Source of the DNA: Bacteroidota bacterium
Lineage (GTDB): Bacteria; Bacteroidota; Bacteroidia; Bacteroidales; UBA4417
DNA length: 40,514 nucleotides
Assembly: GCA_013376995.1 (NCBI GenBank)
Contig: JACAAZ010000029.1
Coordinates: 1-40,514, forward strand
Direction of reading: 5' to 3'
Below the pieces are notes generated by a model. That model worked only from the letters and a program-made list of their open reading frames with translations. It ran no database searches and was not told the origin of the DNA. Positions 9,689 through 18,800 of this stretch are shown piece after piece; position 1 is the first letter of the stretch; every line of letters begins with the position of its first letter. Made by a program: the position numbers and the translations under genes.

Positions 9689-12600
9689 CTTTAGGTTTCT
9701 TTGTAAGGTTAGGATCGTATATTTACTTCATTCATTTCGCTAGCTAAGGATTTCTATACTTTTAGAGATAAATATAATTTAAAAAGAATATTATGAATAG
9801 GATAGCGTTTTTGATCTTAATCTTTTGTTGCATTTGTTCTTTGTCGATAGCCCAATCCAATTCAAGGTTTTGGAAAGGGGTATTATCTTCTTCTCAAGGA
9901 CAGGCTGCCTACGCAGTTGTGAATGATAGTCTTTATCGTATTGATGGTGGGAACTGGATATACAAGGCATATTTGAATTCTGGCAACAATGTCCTTAATG
10001 ATTTAAAAGTAAATAATAATGTTTTATGGGCATTTTACTCCTCTACCATAAAATATAGTTCTGACGAAGGTATTACCTGGCAACTATTTTCTAAACCTTC
10101 CGATGCTTCTACTACCGGTAAATTTTATGGAGATTACATCTATTTAAATGGGGCTAAAGTATACAGGAAAAACATCGTAGCGTCAAATAGTAGCTGGGAA
10201 ACGATTTATAACAGTCCGTGTTACGATTTTACAGTTACTGTTGACAGTACTATTTATCTTACCTTTTACAATTTCAGAATCATAAAAAGTACGGATGATG
10301 GGCTTACCTGGACTGAAACTAACTGGGCGTCAGCAGGTGAAGGGTCCACTCCTTGCACAATCGAATCTCAAAACAACAAAATATTTGTTGGTACTTACTG
10401 GGGCGGTGTGTATATGTCAGGCGACGGGGGGAATAGCTGGGTAAAATCCACCGGATTACCTGCATTGAGGGGTGTTTCAAACATTTATTTGAGTTCTGAC
10501 AGCCTGGTTATTGTTTTAGTCAGAGATCAAAAAAGTACTTCAGGATTATATATAAGTGCAACTGATGGAGCCGATTTTACAAGGCTTAATTCTGGTTTAA
10601 CCACATGGGCTGAGGAATTTATTAATGGTTTTGTCAGGATAAATAATGATTTCTTTTTGAACGCTGATTATAGGGGCTTTTTTAAGAGTTCAAATACAGG
10701 AAATACCTGGAGAGACTTCAACAATGGAGTAGATAATATTAAGCCACATCATGTCATCAAAATTCAAATGGATCCGGGAGGTACATTGTGGACACTAATG
10801 TCAGTTGCTGGAATTGGTCCACGTAGCACTTGGGGATTATTAAAATCGACAGATAATGGTTTCAACTGGAGTGAAGCTGATTCCACCATATCTGATCCAT
10901 CAATGACCCTTGAAGATTTACTTGTTATTCCGAACGGAAATGTACTTGTCGCTCATTATAACAGCTATCCTACAATTTCTGCGGATGGAGGATACAGTTG
11001 GGTGAATGATACCGTAACGGGAATTCATTCAACCATCAGCAGTTTACAATCCAACAATTCCAATGATATTATTTTTGCCGGAACTTATTGGGATGGTGTT
11101 ATAAGAACGATAAATGGAGGCGCAAGCTGGGAAAAATTAACAAATGGTATTCCTAACAACGTTGGAGCCTCAAGCATTATAATTGATAATGACACCGTTT
11201 ACACGATTTTATCTAGTCAAAGCAGTTATTTAGGAATTTACAGATCAACGAACCTGGGCAATGATTGGCAGCAAATAAGTTCTGAGTATTTTGCAGGTAT
11301 TATTAAAAATGGGAATTCACTTTACGGGCATGATGGCCAGTACATATATAAAAGTGATGATGAAGGGTTAACCTGGCAAGATATCTCAAATAATCTTCCC
11401 TGGAATTTGAGTATTAATGCAATTGCAATTGCAAACAATATTTCTCAGCCGTCATTGTCTCCTATCGTTTTGGCAACTACATCCGGAATTTACTATTTCA
11501 ACCCTTATAGTTTAACCTGGGATAAAATATCAGAGATAAATGGAAAATCCTTATTTTGGGATAATTTAAACAATAGCCTTATTATTGGGAGTGATGGTGG
11601 GATTAACAGGATAAATGCATCACAAATTTTTATTCATATTACTCCGCTTCAGTTAATAATGGGTGCAAATGCTGGAACCAGCCAGGTAAACATTTCCTCA
11701 TTAACGGCATGGCAGGCTACATCCAACAATGATTGGCTGACCATCAGCGGCTCAAGTACCGGCTCTGCCGGTAATGCAACATTGACATTGCAAGCCACAG
11801 ATAATAACACGTCCGGGACTCGAACCGCAACTGTTACAATTTCAGCATCAGGCTTTGAGAACCAAACTATTACCATTTCACAATGCAGGAAAATCACAGT
11901 TTCTGCCGGTACATTAAACACTGTTCTAACTTCCGAAGAAAAAAACACTTTAACCAATATCACCTTAGTTGGTACTATAGATGCAAGGGATTTTAAAACA
12001 ATGCGTGATTCTATTCCATTGTTGTCAGCATTGGACATACGAAATGTAACTATAGTAGCCTATACAGGATCCAAAGGTACTCAAGGAACAAGCAGCTATT
12101 CTTATTCTGCCAACGAGATTCCGATAGATGCCTTTTATAATCCTTCTACATATAAAGGCAAAACGAGTTTGATTTCAATCAGCATGCCCTTATCAACCCA
12201 ATATATTGATTATTCAGCTTTTCAATACTGTACAGGACTTACCTCATGCAACATTCCTCCTTCAGTAGTTATTGTTCGTGGTTCAGCCTTTTATTTTTGC
12301 AACGGTCTGAATTCGATAATTATTCCTTCCTCTTTAATAAATATTTATGATGGGGCGTTTCGAAATACCAGCGGATATTTTACGGTAGATGCCAACAATC
12401 CAAATTATTCAAGCTTAAATGGAGTCTTATTTAATAAGAACCAGTCAACTCTAGTCCAATCAACAATATCAAACGCCGGAAATTATGTTATACCTTCTTC
12501 TGTCGCAACTATCGGATCATGTGCGTTCTGGTATTGCTATAGATTAAACTCCATATCAATTCCATATTCGGTTACATCCATTAAAGGCCAGGCATTCCAA

Positions 12601-13320
12601 TCCTGTTACGGCCTTACTTCAATTGAAATCCCATCTTCGGTGTCTTCAATTGCTGCTGCTGCATTCTACGATTGCAAATATGCTGATTCAATTTTTTCAT
12701 ACTCTTCTACCCCCGTTAATTTAAGTTCTTCCTCTAACGTTTTTTATAATATCAATAAATCAACTACTATTTTGCTTGTTCCAATTGGTTCAGTAAGCGC
12801 TTACCAAGCCGCAAATCAATGGAAGGACTTTCTGCATATTGTTGAAATGCAGCCGCAGCCGAGTTTCCAGTTGAGCGGATCAATAACTTATAATAATGCG
12901 TCAAACACTCCTCTGGGTTCAGTGAAATTGTCAATTCAGCGTAATTCGATCCCCATTGATTCAACATTGACAAATGAAACCGGGGCATATAGTTTTTCTC
13001 CTATTTCCAGTGGAAATTATACAAGCCAATTCACTTGTACGAAACCCTGGTCAGGTGTAAATGGAACTGATGCATTGAAAGTTCAACGTCATGTAGCCGG
13101 AATAGAACTGATTACTGAACCTATCCGGCTATTGGCAGCAGATGTTAATAATACGGGAAGTATCAATGCCACGGATGCGCTGAAAATAAAGCGACGCGTA
13201 GTAGGCATGGATACAAGTTTTACTGCAGGCAACTGGATCTTTGCAAAGCCTGTCATAGGTGGGAATAACATCATAGTGAACGGGGTCAATACTGTCCAAA
13301 ATTTTTATGGGATTTGTGTA
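8943..13320 (+). repeat. Tandem duplication, copy B (about 4.38 kb)
   Basis: Homologous to 4491-8942: cohesin-like and T9SS domains of the second giant gene, the 104-bp gap, then the third giant gene up to its dockerin. The gene 2/3 N-terminal regions have diverged by many scattered substitutions with some near-identical patches, for example around 7407-7525 versus 11850-11968. Confidence 0.75.
9576..9724 (+). repeat. 149-bp perfect repeat spanning gene end and gap, copy 2
   Basis: Identical to 5125-5273. The first difference downstream is the base that changes TATATTTG to TATATTTA. Confidence 0.85.
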
Positions 13321-14067
13321 GGAGATGTGAATGGTTCAAATACTCCAGGGCCCGGCAAAAAGAGTTCGTCGTCTCCGCAACTGGTTTATGAAGGGTATCA
13401 GTATGCTGCACCCGACCAGGAATTGGAGTTACCTGTAATCGCTGATCAGGACATGGAAATCTCTGCTGTGACCCTTGAGTTTTCATACCCTGAAGCTCTC
13501 ATCACGGTTAAAGATTTGTCCTTTAAGGCAGGAAGCCCTTTATATACAATTCACAATGGCATTATTCGCATGATCTGGTCGGAGGTTAATCCTGTTAAGA
13601 TATTCAAAGGTGATACATTGCTTACATTGAGAGCACATACCACAAATCAATTTTCGCCCGGAAGGCTTATCAGTTTTGACTTAGGTGAAGAGAGTGAATT
13701 GGCAGATCAAAATGCTGAAATTCTTGAAGGTGTCACTTTGAATATGCCAGTTCCAGAGTCTGTTACCTCAGTTGAGGATTTGGCACAGGAGTGCAATATC
13801 TGCAATGTTGAGCTTAGCCCTAATCCGGCAAGTAACACCCTCACTGTTGTATTTGATGTTTCTGCAATGTCCGCTGCAGTGATCAGCCTTTTCAACCAGC
13901 AGGGACAGGAATTAATGAAAGTGGATATGATATCTGATAAAGCGGGCAAAATGAAACATCAATTCGATATTTCAGGCTATCCCAATGGAGTATATCTATT
14001 GAAACTAAATTCAAAAAATGGGGATAATGACTATTCAAAAACATTCAAATTTATTATCCAACATTGA
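9793..14067 (+). CDS. Secreted Asp-box / BACON / BspA-LRR protein with dockerin, cohesin-like and T9SS domains (paralogue)
   Basis: 1424 aa, same architecture and near-parallel sequence to the upstream 1448-aa protein through the dockerin. Signal peptide 1-20 (ends SIAQ), Asp-box repeats about 25-610, BACON-like domain about 613-695, BspA-LRR about 700-1020, dockerin-like module 1084-1190, cohesin-like domain about 1198-1330, T9SS C-terminal domain about 1343-1424 (LSPNPAS start). The cohesin-like and sorting domains differ clearly from those of the two upstream genes (it has WSEVNP and ESELADQ, but a different surround). It is therefore likely the original 3' end of this gene, while the upstream neighbour received the other type. 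The LRR block differs most between the paralogues, as expected if it is the ligand-facing part. It lies 104 bp after its neighbour and was probably co-transcribed with it. Confidence 0.9.
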   Translation: MNRIAFLILIFCCICSLSIAQSNSRFWKGVLSSSQGQAAYAVVNDSLYRIDGGNWIYKAYLNSGNNVLNDLKVNNNVLWAFYSSTIKYSSDEGITWQLFSKPSDASTTGKFYGDYIYLNGAKVYRKNIVASNSSWETIYNSPCYDFTVTVDSTIYLTFYNFRIIKSTDDGLTWTETNWASAGEGSTPCTIESQNNKIFVGTYWGGVYMSGDGGNSWVKSTGLPALRGVSNIYLSSDSLVIVLVRDQKSTSGLYISATDGADFTRLNSGLTTWAEEFINGFVRINNDFFLNADYRGFFKSSNTGNTWRDFNNGVDNIKPHHVIKIQMDPGGTLWTLMSVAGIGPRSTWGLLKSTDNGFNWSEADSTISDPSMTLEDLLVIPNGNVLVAHYNSYPTISADGGYSWVNDTVTGIHSTISSLQSNNSNDIIFAGTYWDGVIRTINGGASWEKLTNGIPNNVGASSIIIDNDTVYTILSSQSSYLGIYRSTNLGNDWQQISSEYFAGIIKNGNSLYGHDGQYIYKSDDEGLTWQDISNNLPWNLSINAIAIANNISQPSLSPIVLATTSGIYYFNPYSLTWDKISEINGKSLFWDNLNNSLIIGSDGGINRINASQIFIHITPLQLIMGANAGTSQVNISSLTAWQATSNNDWLTISGSSTGSAGNATLTLQATDNNTSGTRTATVTISASGFENQTITISQCRKITVSAGTLNTVLTSEEKNTLTNITLVGTIDARDFKTMRDSIPLLSALDIRNVTIVAYTGSKGTQGTSSYSYSANEIPIDAFYNPSTYKGKTSLISISMPLSTQYIDYSAFQYCTGLTSCNIPPSVVIVRGSAFYFCNGLNSIIIPSSLINIYDGAFRNTSGYFTVDANNPNYSSLNGVLFNKNQSTLVQSTISNAGNYVIPSSVATIGSCAFWYCYRLNSISIPYSVTSIKGQAFQSCYGLTSIEIPSSVSSIAAAAFYDCKYADSIFSYSSTPVNLSSSSNVFYNINKSTTILLVPIGSVSAYQAANQWKDFLHIVEMQPQPSFQLSGSITYNNASNTPLGSVKLSIQRNSIPIDSTLTNETGAYSFSPISSGNYTSQFTCTKPWSGVNGTDALKVQRHVAGIELITEPIRLLAADVNNTGSINATDALKIKRRVVGMDTSFTAGNWIFAKPVIGGNNIIVNGVNTVQNFYGICVGDVNGSNTPGPGKKSSSSPQLVYEGYQYAAPDQELELPVIADQDMEISAVTLEFSYPEALITVKDLSFKAGSPLYTIHNGIIRMIWSEVNPVKIFKGDTLLTLRAHTTNQFSPGRLISFDLGEESELADQNAEILEGVTLNMPVPESVTSVEDLAQECNICNVELSPNPASNTLTVVFDVSAMSAAVISLFNQQGQELMKVDMISDKAGKMKHQFDISGYPNGVYLLKLNSKNGDNDYSKTFKFIIQH

Positions 14068-14905
14068 TCGTTTGCCAGCTGGCAGATTTTTAACAACTGG
14101 ATATATGCAATTGCTATATTATCGGCATTAACATTAAAGTTAATAGATTGCACTTGAAGTAAGTTTGCATGATTATTATCTTGGACAAGCCCCAATCAAT
14201 AAAATTGTTATTGGACAAGAAACAATTCTCAAATTCATTACCTTAAACCATGATATTGCCTAAAGTGCTTTGAACAAACAAAACGACCAATCCCTGAATA
14301 AAATTAGGATACAACATTTTACAATCGGATTCTCATTAAAAGCTTTCATTCACGACAACTAAGCTAATTATAAATGTACTTAAATACTTAAATTATCATA
14401 GACAATTTTCTGTTAATGATTTAGCAGAATTTAATAAGATTCTTTATCTTAGCCGCTATAATGATAACTGAAACTCGATTACTTCTTTCTAATCTAATGC
14501 TTTATTTGCTTTAATTTTTGTCAACTCGTATTCTTGTATTCTTTCTATAGTTTTTGATGGCTGATCATGCCAGTAAAATGATAAAAGTAGAATTTGCGCT
14601 TAGGTTCGTTAACACTCTCCGGGAATACAGTTAATTATGAAGAATAATTAGGCAACAATCAATTTTAATGTTATTTGTTGCTCCATCATAGGCATAAATA
14701 ATAATTGGAGCAAATAGCAAAACCTTAGAAACCCTTTAAGTACAATTATTAAAATCTATTTACTGAGATAGTAGATCCATAGGCTGGATTATGTTATCCC
14801 AGTTATAATTGTCTGTATACTCCTATTATAATTGAAATGTCAAGTTGAGTAAAAATATATCATGAATAATGAACATCAAACTATCAAAAACCCACTATTA
14901 AACGT
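14068..14905. other. 838-bp AT-rich gap without a convincing gene
   Basis: No open frame with coding character was found. Visible items: a short palindrome TGCCAGCTGGCA (14073-14084) followed by a T run that could be a weak terminator for the preceding gene; a TAAGTTTG box (14160-14167) without a well-spaced upstream TTG; and an imperfect inverted repeat, TATTTGTTGCTCCA (14672-14685) against TGGAGCAAATA (14705-14715). The promoter of the 784-aa gene probably lies here but I cannot place it securely. Confidence 0.4.
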
Positions 14906-17260
14906 ATGAAAACAATTTTTCTAACATTAGTTTTCCTTGTGCTCCATTTCGCAGCAATCATGGCACAATCCCCTAGCAGTTTCAGTTACCAGGCTGTAGC
15001 CAGGGATGCTACAGGAAGTCCCATCATCAATAAAGCTATTTCCTTACGGATATCGATTCTGCAGGGAACCGTTACCGGCTCGGAGGTATACAAGGAAACT
15101 CATACTGTTACGACGAATCCTTTCGGGCTTGTCAATTTGGCCATTGGTAATGGAACACTGGTTAATGGCAGCTTTACCGGAATTAGTTGGGGAAGCAACC
15201 CCTATTTTGTAAAAGTAGAAATGGATACTGCCGGTGGTAGTAATTATGTATTTATGGGTACAAGCCAATTGCTTTCTGTTCCTTATGCTCTAAATGCAAA
15301 GAATGGTGTTCCTGCTGGCCAAAATGTGGGCGATATGTTGTATTGGAATGGAACTCAATGGTTGGCTGTACCTATTGGTATTAACGGGCAAACGCTTGTT
15401 ATTAATAATGGAATACCGGCATGGGGAGGGATTCAGCTTCCTGTAATTACATCAACATTAAAACCAGATTCTACAACAATAACAGCATATACAGCAAGTA
15501 GTGGAGGTACTGTTCTTAGTGATGGTGGGGCACCTATTACAGCAAGAGGAGTCTGCTGGAGCACTTCGCAAAATCCTACCATCGCTGATTCTAAATCCAT
15601 GGATGGGACAGGTATTGGTACTTTTACCAGTCAAATAACAGGACTGTCTATTGGTACAACGTATTACGTCCGAGCATATGCTACTAATAATGTGGGTACA
15701 GGGTATGGCAACCAGGTTAGTTTCACCACACAAAATGGAATAATTGTTCTGACTACATATCAGCCCTATACTGTTACTGCTACATCTGCAATTTCAGGTG
15801 GAAACTACATATCGACAGGTGGTCTTGTGATACTTGGTAATGGGGTTTGTTACGGCACGTCTCCTAATCCAACCATATCTGGAACGAAAACTACTGATGC
15901 AATTGGTAATCTGTCAATCTCAAGTAATATCTTTAACTTAACACCAAACACGATTTATTATGTGCGTTCCTATGCTACCAATAGCTTAGGTACTTATTAT
16001 GGAAATGAAATAAACTTTACGACTCCTGATGGAATTATTCTCCTTTCGACAGGCTTAGTTACTACAATTCAGCATAATGATGCGAAATCTGGAGGTTCCA
16101 TCTCCTCAGATGGCGGAGGCGGAATTATTTCTGCTAAAGGTGTATGCTGGAGTACATCCAATAACCCTACTGTTGCAGATAATAAAACAAATGAAGGATC
16201 TAATGCAACATCATACGATAGTTACATTACAGGATTCAGCGATAATTTAACTTACTATGTTCGGGCTTATGCTACTAATCAATTTGGAACCTATTATGGA
16301 AATCAACAATCCTTTATTTATGTTCCTGGTGTCATTTCAATCAATACGAATCCGCTTTCGAGTGTGGCAAGTTTATCTGCAATTGGCGGAGGCTTAATTA
16401 CCAGTATTGGAGGAACAAATCTTACTGCTAAAGGCGTTTGTTGGGACTCAATTTCTTCTCCCACGATTAACAACCACAAAACAGTTGATGCAGGCTCGTG
16501 GTATAATTCTTATTCCTCAATTCTAACAAATTTATTTCCTAATAGAACCTATTATGTTAGAGCGTATGCAACCAATTTTTCTGGCACCACTTATGGAAAT
16601 GAATTAAGTTTTACTACCAGTAATGCATGTCCTTCGACTGTTTCGCATGGATATGTTTCCGGTATATCACCCGATACTTCTGCACAGTTCAATATTACCT
16701 ATACTTATAATGTAATAACTGCTAACCCGGCATGGGGTGGAAAATGCTGGACGATGAAAAATCTTGGAGCAACAAATGAGGCTACTTCTGCCCAGGATGT
16801 AGACCCAAACCATGATGGTTGGTATTTTCAGTTCAACAAGAAGCAGGGCTTTTATGATGATGGAGCCACTTTAACACCCAGTTCAAAATGGTCTGTGGAA
16901 TATCCTGATGGAGGTTGGTCAAGTGAGAACGACCCTTGCCTTCAACTATTAGGGTCAGGCTGGAGAATCCCAACCGTCGCAGAATGGCAAATCTTTACCT
17001 ATGCTTCAGTTGAAAATGGAGGATTATATGCTGGCGGATATACGACTGCATTTAATTCCAGCTTAAAGCTTAATGCTTCTGGAATAGTCTATCAGCAGGC
17101 CTTGTATTACCGTGGCTCTGAAGCATATTATTGGAGTGGAGAGATAAATTCTACTTATCCAACTTGGGATGGGAATAGTTTGAGAATTCAATCAAATTAT
17201 AGTGATTTTTATGGTACTGATAAGACATATGGATGCTCTGTCCGTTGCATTAAAGACTAG
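14906..17260 (+). CDS. Secreted protein with FN3-like repeats and C-terminal FISUMP domain
   Basis: 784 aa. Signal peptide 1-20 (ends IMAQ). An N-terminal region (about 22-150) begins SFSYQAVARDATG, a pattern common at the start of Bacteroidetes secreted proteins. Four beta-sandwich repeats of about 97 residues follow at 178-273, 277-371, 374-470 and 474-572, each with a GVCW/GVCY segment and a TYYVRAYATN..GT.YGN ending. Residues about 575-784 match the Fibrobacter succinogenes major paralogous (FISUMP) domain: CWTMKNLG, WRIPTVAEW, YYWSG and a final SVRCIKD. No T9SS C-terminal domain, dockerin or cohesin is visible, unlike its neighbours. Export by Sec is clear; surface retention is not. The next gene starts 46 bp downstream, so the two are probably co-transcribed. 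The biochemical function of FISUMP domains is not established to my knowledge. Confidence 0.87.
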   Translation: MKTIFLTLVFLVLHFAAIMAQSPSSFSYQAVARDATGSPIINKAISLRISILQGTVTGSEVYKETHTVTTNPFGLVNLAIGNGTLVNGSFTGISWGSNPYFVKVEMDTAGGSNYVFMGTSQLLSVPYALNAKNGVPAGQNVGDMLYWNGTQWLAVPIGINGQTLVINNGIPAWGGIQLPVITSTLKPDSTTITAYTASSGGTVLSDGGAPITARGVCWSTSQNPTIADSKSMDGTGIGTFTSQITGLSIGTTYYVRAYATNNVGTGYGNQVSFTTQNGIIVLTTYQPYTVTATSAISGGNYISTGGLVILGNGVCYGTSPNPTISGTKTTDAIGNLSISSNIFNLTPNTIYYVRSYATNSLGTYYGNEINFTTPDGIILLSTGLVTTIQHNDAKSGGSISSDGGGGIISAKGVCWSTSNNPTVADNKTNEGSNATSYDSYITGFSDNLTYYVRAYATNQFGTYYGNQQSFIYVPGVISINTNPLSSVASLSAIGGGLITSIGGTNLTAKGVCWDSISSPTINNHKTVDAGSWYNSYSSILTNLFPNRTYYVRAYATNFSGTTYGNELSFTTSNACPSTVSHGYVSGISPDTSAQFNITYTYNVITANPAWGGKCWTMKNLGATNEATSAQDVDPNHDGWYFQFNKKQGFYDDGATLTPSSKWSVEYPDGGWSSENDPCLQLLGSGWRIPTVAEWQIFTYASVENGGLYAGGYTTAFNSSLKLNASGIVYQQALYYRGSEAYYWSGEINSTYPTWDGNSLRIQSNYSDFYGTDKTYGCSVRCIKD

Positions 17261-17306
17261 TATTTGAAGTAAATAGACCATAACTGATCAAATAATTCTA
17301 ACTATC

Positions 17307-18719
17307 ATGAAATTCAAAATATTAATGGGATTCATTCTGTGTTGGGGATATATTTGCAATGCACAGACTTTGACGCCATCAGTAGTAGCTTCTTCGGGGA
17401 ATTTGGGCTTCAATGAGGGAGTTAGCCTAGGATGGACTGTCGGCCAACCTGTGATTGAAACCATATCTAATCCCATTCTAACACTTACCCAAGGCTTCCA
17501 GCAGGGAGGTTCAAACGGAAAGCAGATCAGCGGCCTGTTCAGGTATAACAACACACAACTTACAGCCCTTGACAGTGTGAAGATTGTTTTGACAATCAAT
17601 GGGAACAGGCTGGACTCGGTTTATACCAATACTTCCGGGTATTTCCAGTTTTCAGGGGTTGTACCTGGCAATTACCGGCTTACTGCCTATTCAGGTAAAC
17701 CCTGGTTGGGAGTAAATGCGACAGATGCCATCAAGATCCAGCGTCACTTTGCAGGTATGGAATTACTTACAGTCCCAATCCGGTTACTGGCTGCCGATGT
17801 GAATAATTCCAATTCCATCAATGCAACTGATGGAATAAAGGTAAAACGACGTTTCTCAGGTATCGATAATTCATTCCTCCGTGGAGACTGGACTTTTTCG
17901 AAAACCACAGGTGGTGACACGATTGTTATGAGCAACAGTAACGTAAGCCAGGATTTCCAGGGTTTATGTGTTGGGGATGTTAACGGCTCTAATGTTCCGG
18001 CTCCCGGTGATTATATTCAAAACCATGTAGTAATTGTAAGCGAAGGCAGCATAGATGTGATGCCCGGACAGGAATTCAACGTTCCCCTAAATGCTACGCA
18101 GGATATGTCGGTTTCAGCTATCTCACTTGTTATTCCAATTTCCCAGGATTATCTCCAGGTAGAATCAGTTGAGGTCAAGTCCGGAAGTCCTGTTTTTTCG
18201 ATATTAAATGGTCAGTTAAGGATTGCATGGTCAGAACTTGATCCTATAATCCTTAAGGCTGGTCAGCCCCTTATTACTGTTAAACTAAGGGCAACTGAAC
18301 AATTTACGACTACTCAGCTGATAAACTTGCAGGCAACATCCGAATCGGAGATTGCAGACGAATATGGTGAAGGCATTTCACTTGTAACACTTTCCAGTTA
18401 TACGATCAGCATGCTTAATCTGACTGGATTAAATCCTTCAACAAGCCTGGTATCATCTGTTAATGTCTTTCCAAATCCGGCAAAAGACATGGTCAAACTA
18501 TCCCTTCAATTGTCTCAACCGGCAATAGCAGAAATCAGGATGATGGATGAATTGGGAAATTTAGTACATGTACTTGGCCAACATGCCCTGAAGACTGGGA
18601 ATAACGAAATTTCAATCAACCTCCAAAACAGATGCAGTGGGATATACTACTTCAGGATAGATCTGGCCATCAAGGATCAAACTATTCAATTCGTCAAAAA
18701 GTTTGTCATTCTTCAATGA
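17307..18719 (+). CDS. Compact secreted dockerin / cohesin-like / T9SS protein
   Basis: 470 aa and essentially the shared C-terminal cassette of the giant proteins without a large effector. Signal peptide 1-19 (ends CNAQ). A short conserved segment 20-68 (SLGWTVGQPVIETI, TQGFQQG) is seen in many T9SS-exported proteins. A beta-sandwich precedes a dockerin-like module at 131-235, with a degenerate first loop (KPWLGVNATDAIK), a good second loop (DVNNSNSINATD) and a trailing DVNGSN at 224. Cohesin-like domain about 240-365 (WSELDP, ESEIADE), T9SS C-terminal domain about 390-470 (VFPNPAKD start). With both binding modules and little else, it could be a linker or adaptor in a cohesin-dockerin assembly. 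It lies 46 bp after the FISUMP gene and 81 bp before the 3042-aa gene, consistent with an operon. Confidence 0.88.
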   Translation: MKFKILMGFILCWGYICNAQTLTPSVVASSGNLGFNEGVSLGWTVGQPVIETISNPILTLTQGFQQGGSNGKQISGLFRYNNTQLTALDSVKIVLTINGNRLDSVYTNTSGYFQFSGVVPGNYRLTAYSGKPWLGVNATDAIKIQRHFAGMELLTVPIRLLAADVNNSNSINATDGIKVKRRFSGIDNSFLRGDWTFSKTTGGDTIVMSNSNVSQDFQGLCVGDVNGSNVPAPGDYIQNHVVIVSEGSIDVMPGQEFNVPLNATQDMSVSAISLVIPISQDYLQVESVEVKSGSPVFSILNGQLRIAWSELDPIILKAGQPLITVKLRATEQFTTTQLINLQATSESEIADEYGEGISLVTLSSYTISMLNLTGLNPSTSLVSSVNVFPNPAKDMVKLSLQLSQPAIAEIRMMDELGNLVHVLGQHALKTGNNEISINLQNRCSGIYYFRIDLAIKDQTIQFVKKFVILQ

Positions 18720-18800
18720 GAGCATTTTCGAATCATTACCTAAAGAATTGATTCAAAATACAGAATATCAGAATATTGCCAAAAATCCATCTTACTATAT

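Noticed and set aside
5342-14067. Active sialidase or glycosidase call for the Asp-box proteins
   Set aside because: Asp-box motifs are structural. I could not identify the catalytic Arg triad or Tyr/Glu pair of sialidases.
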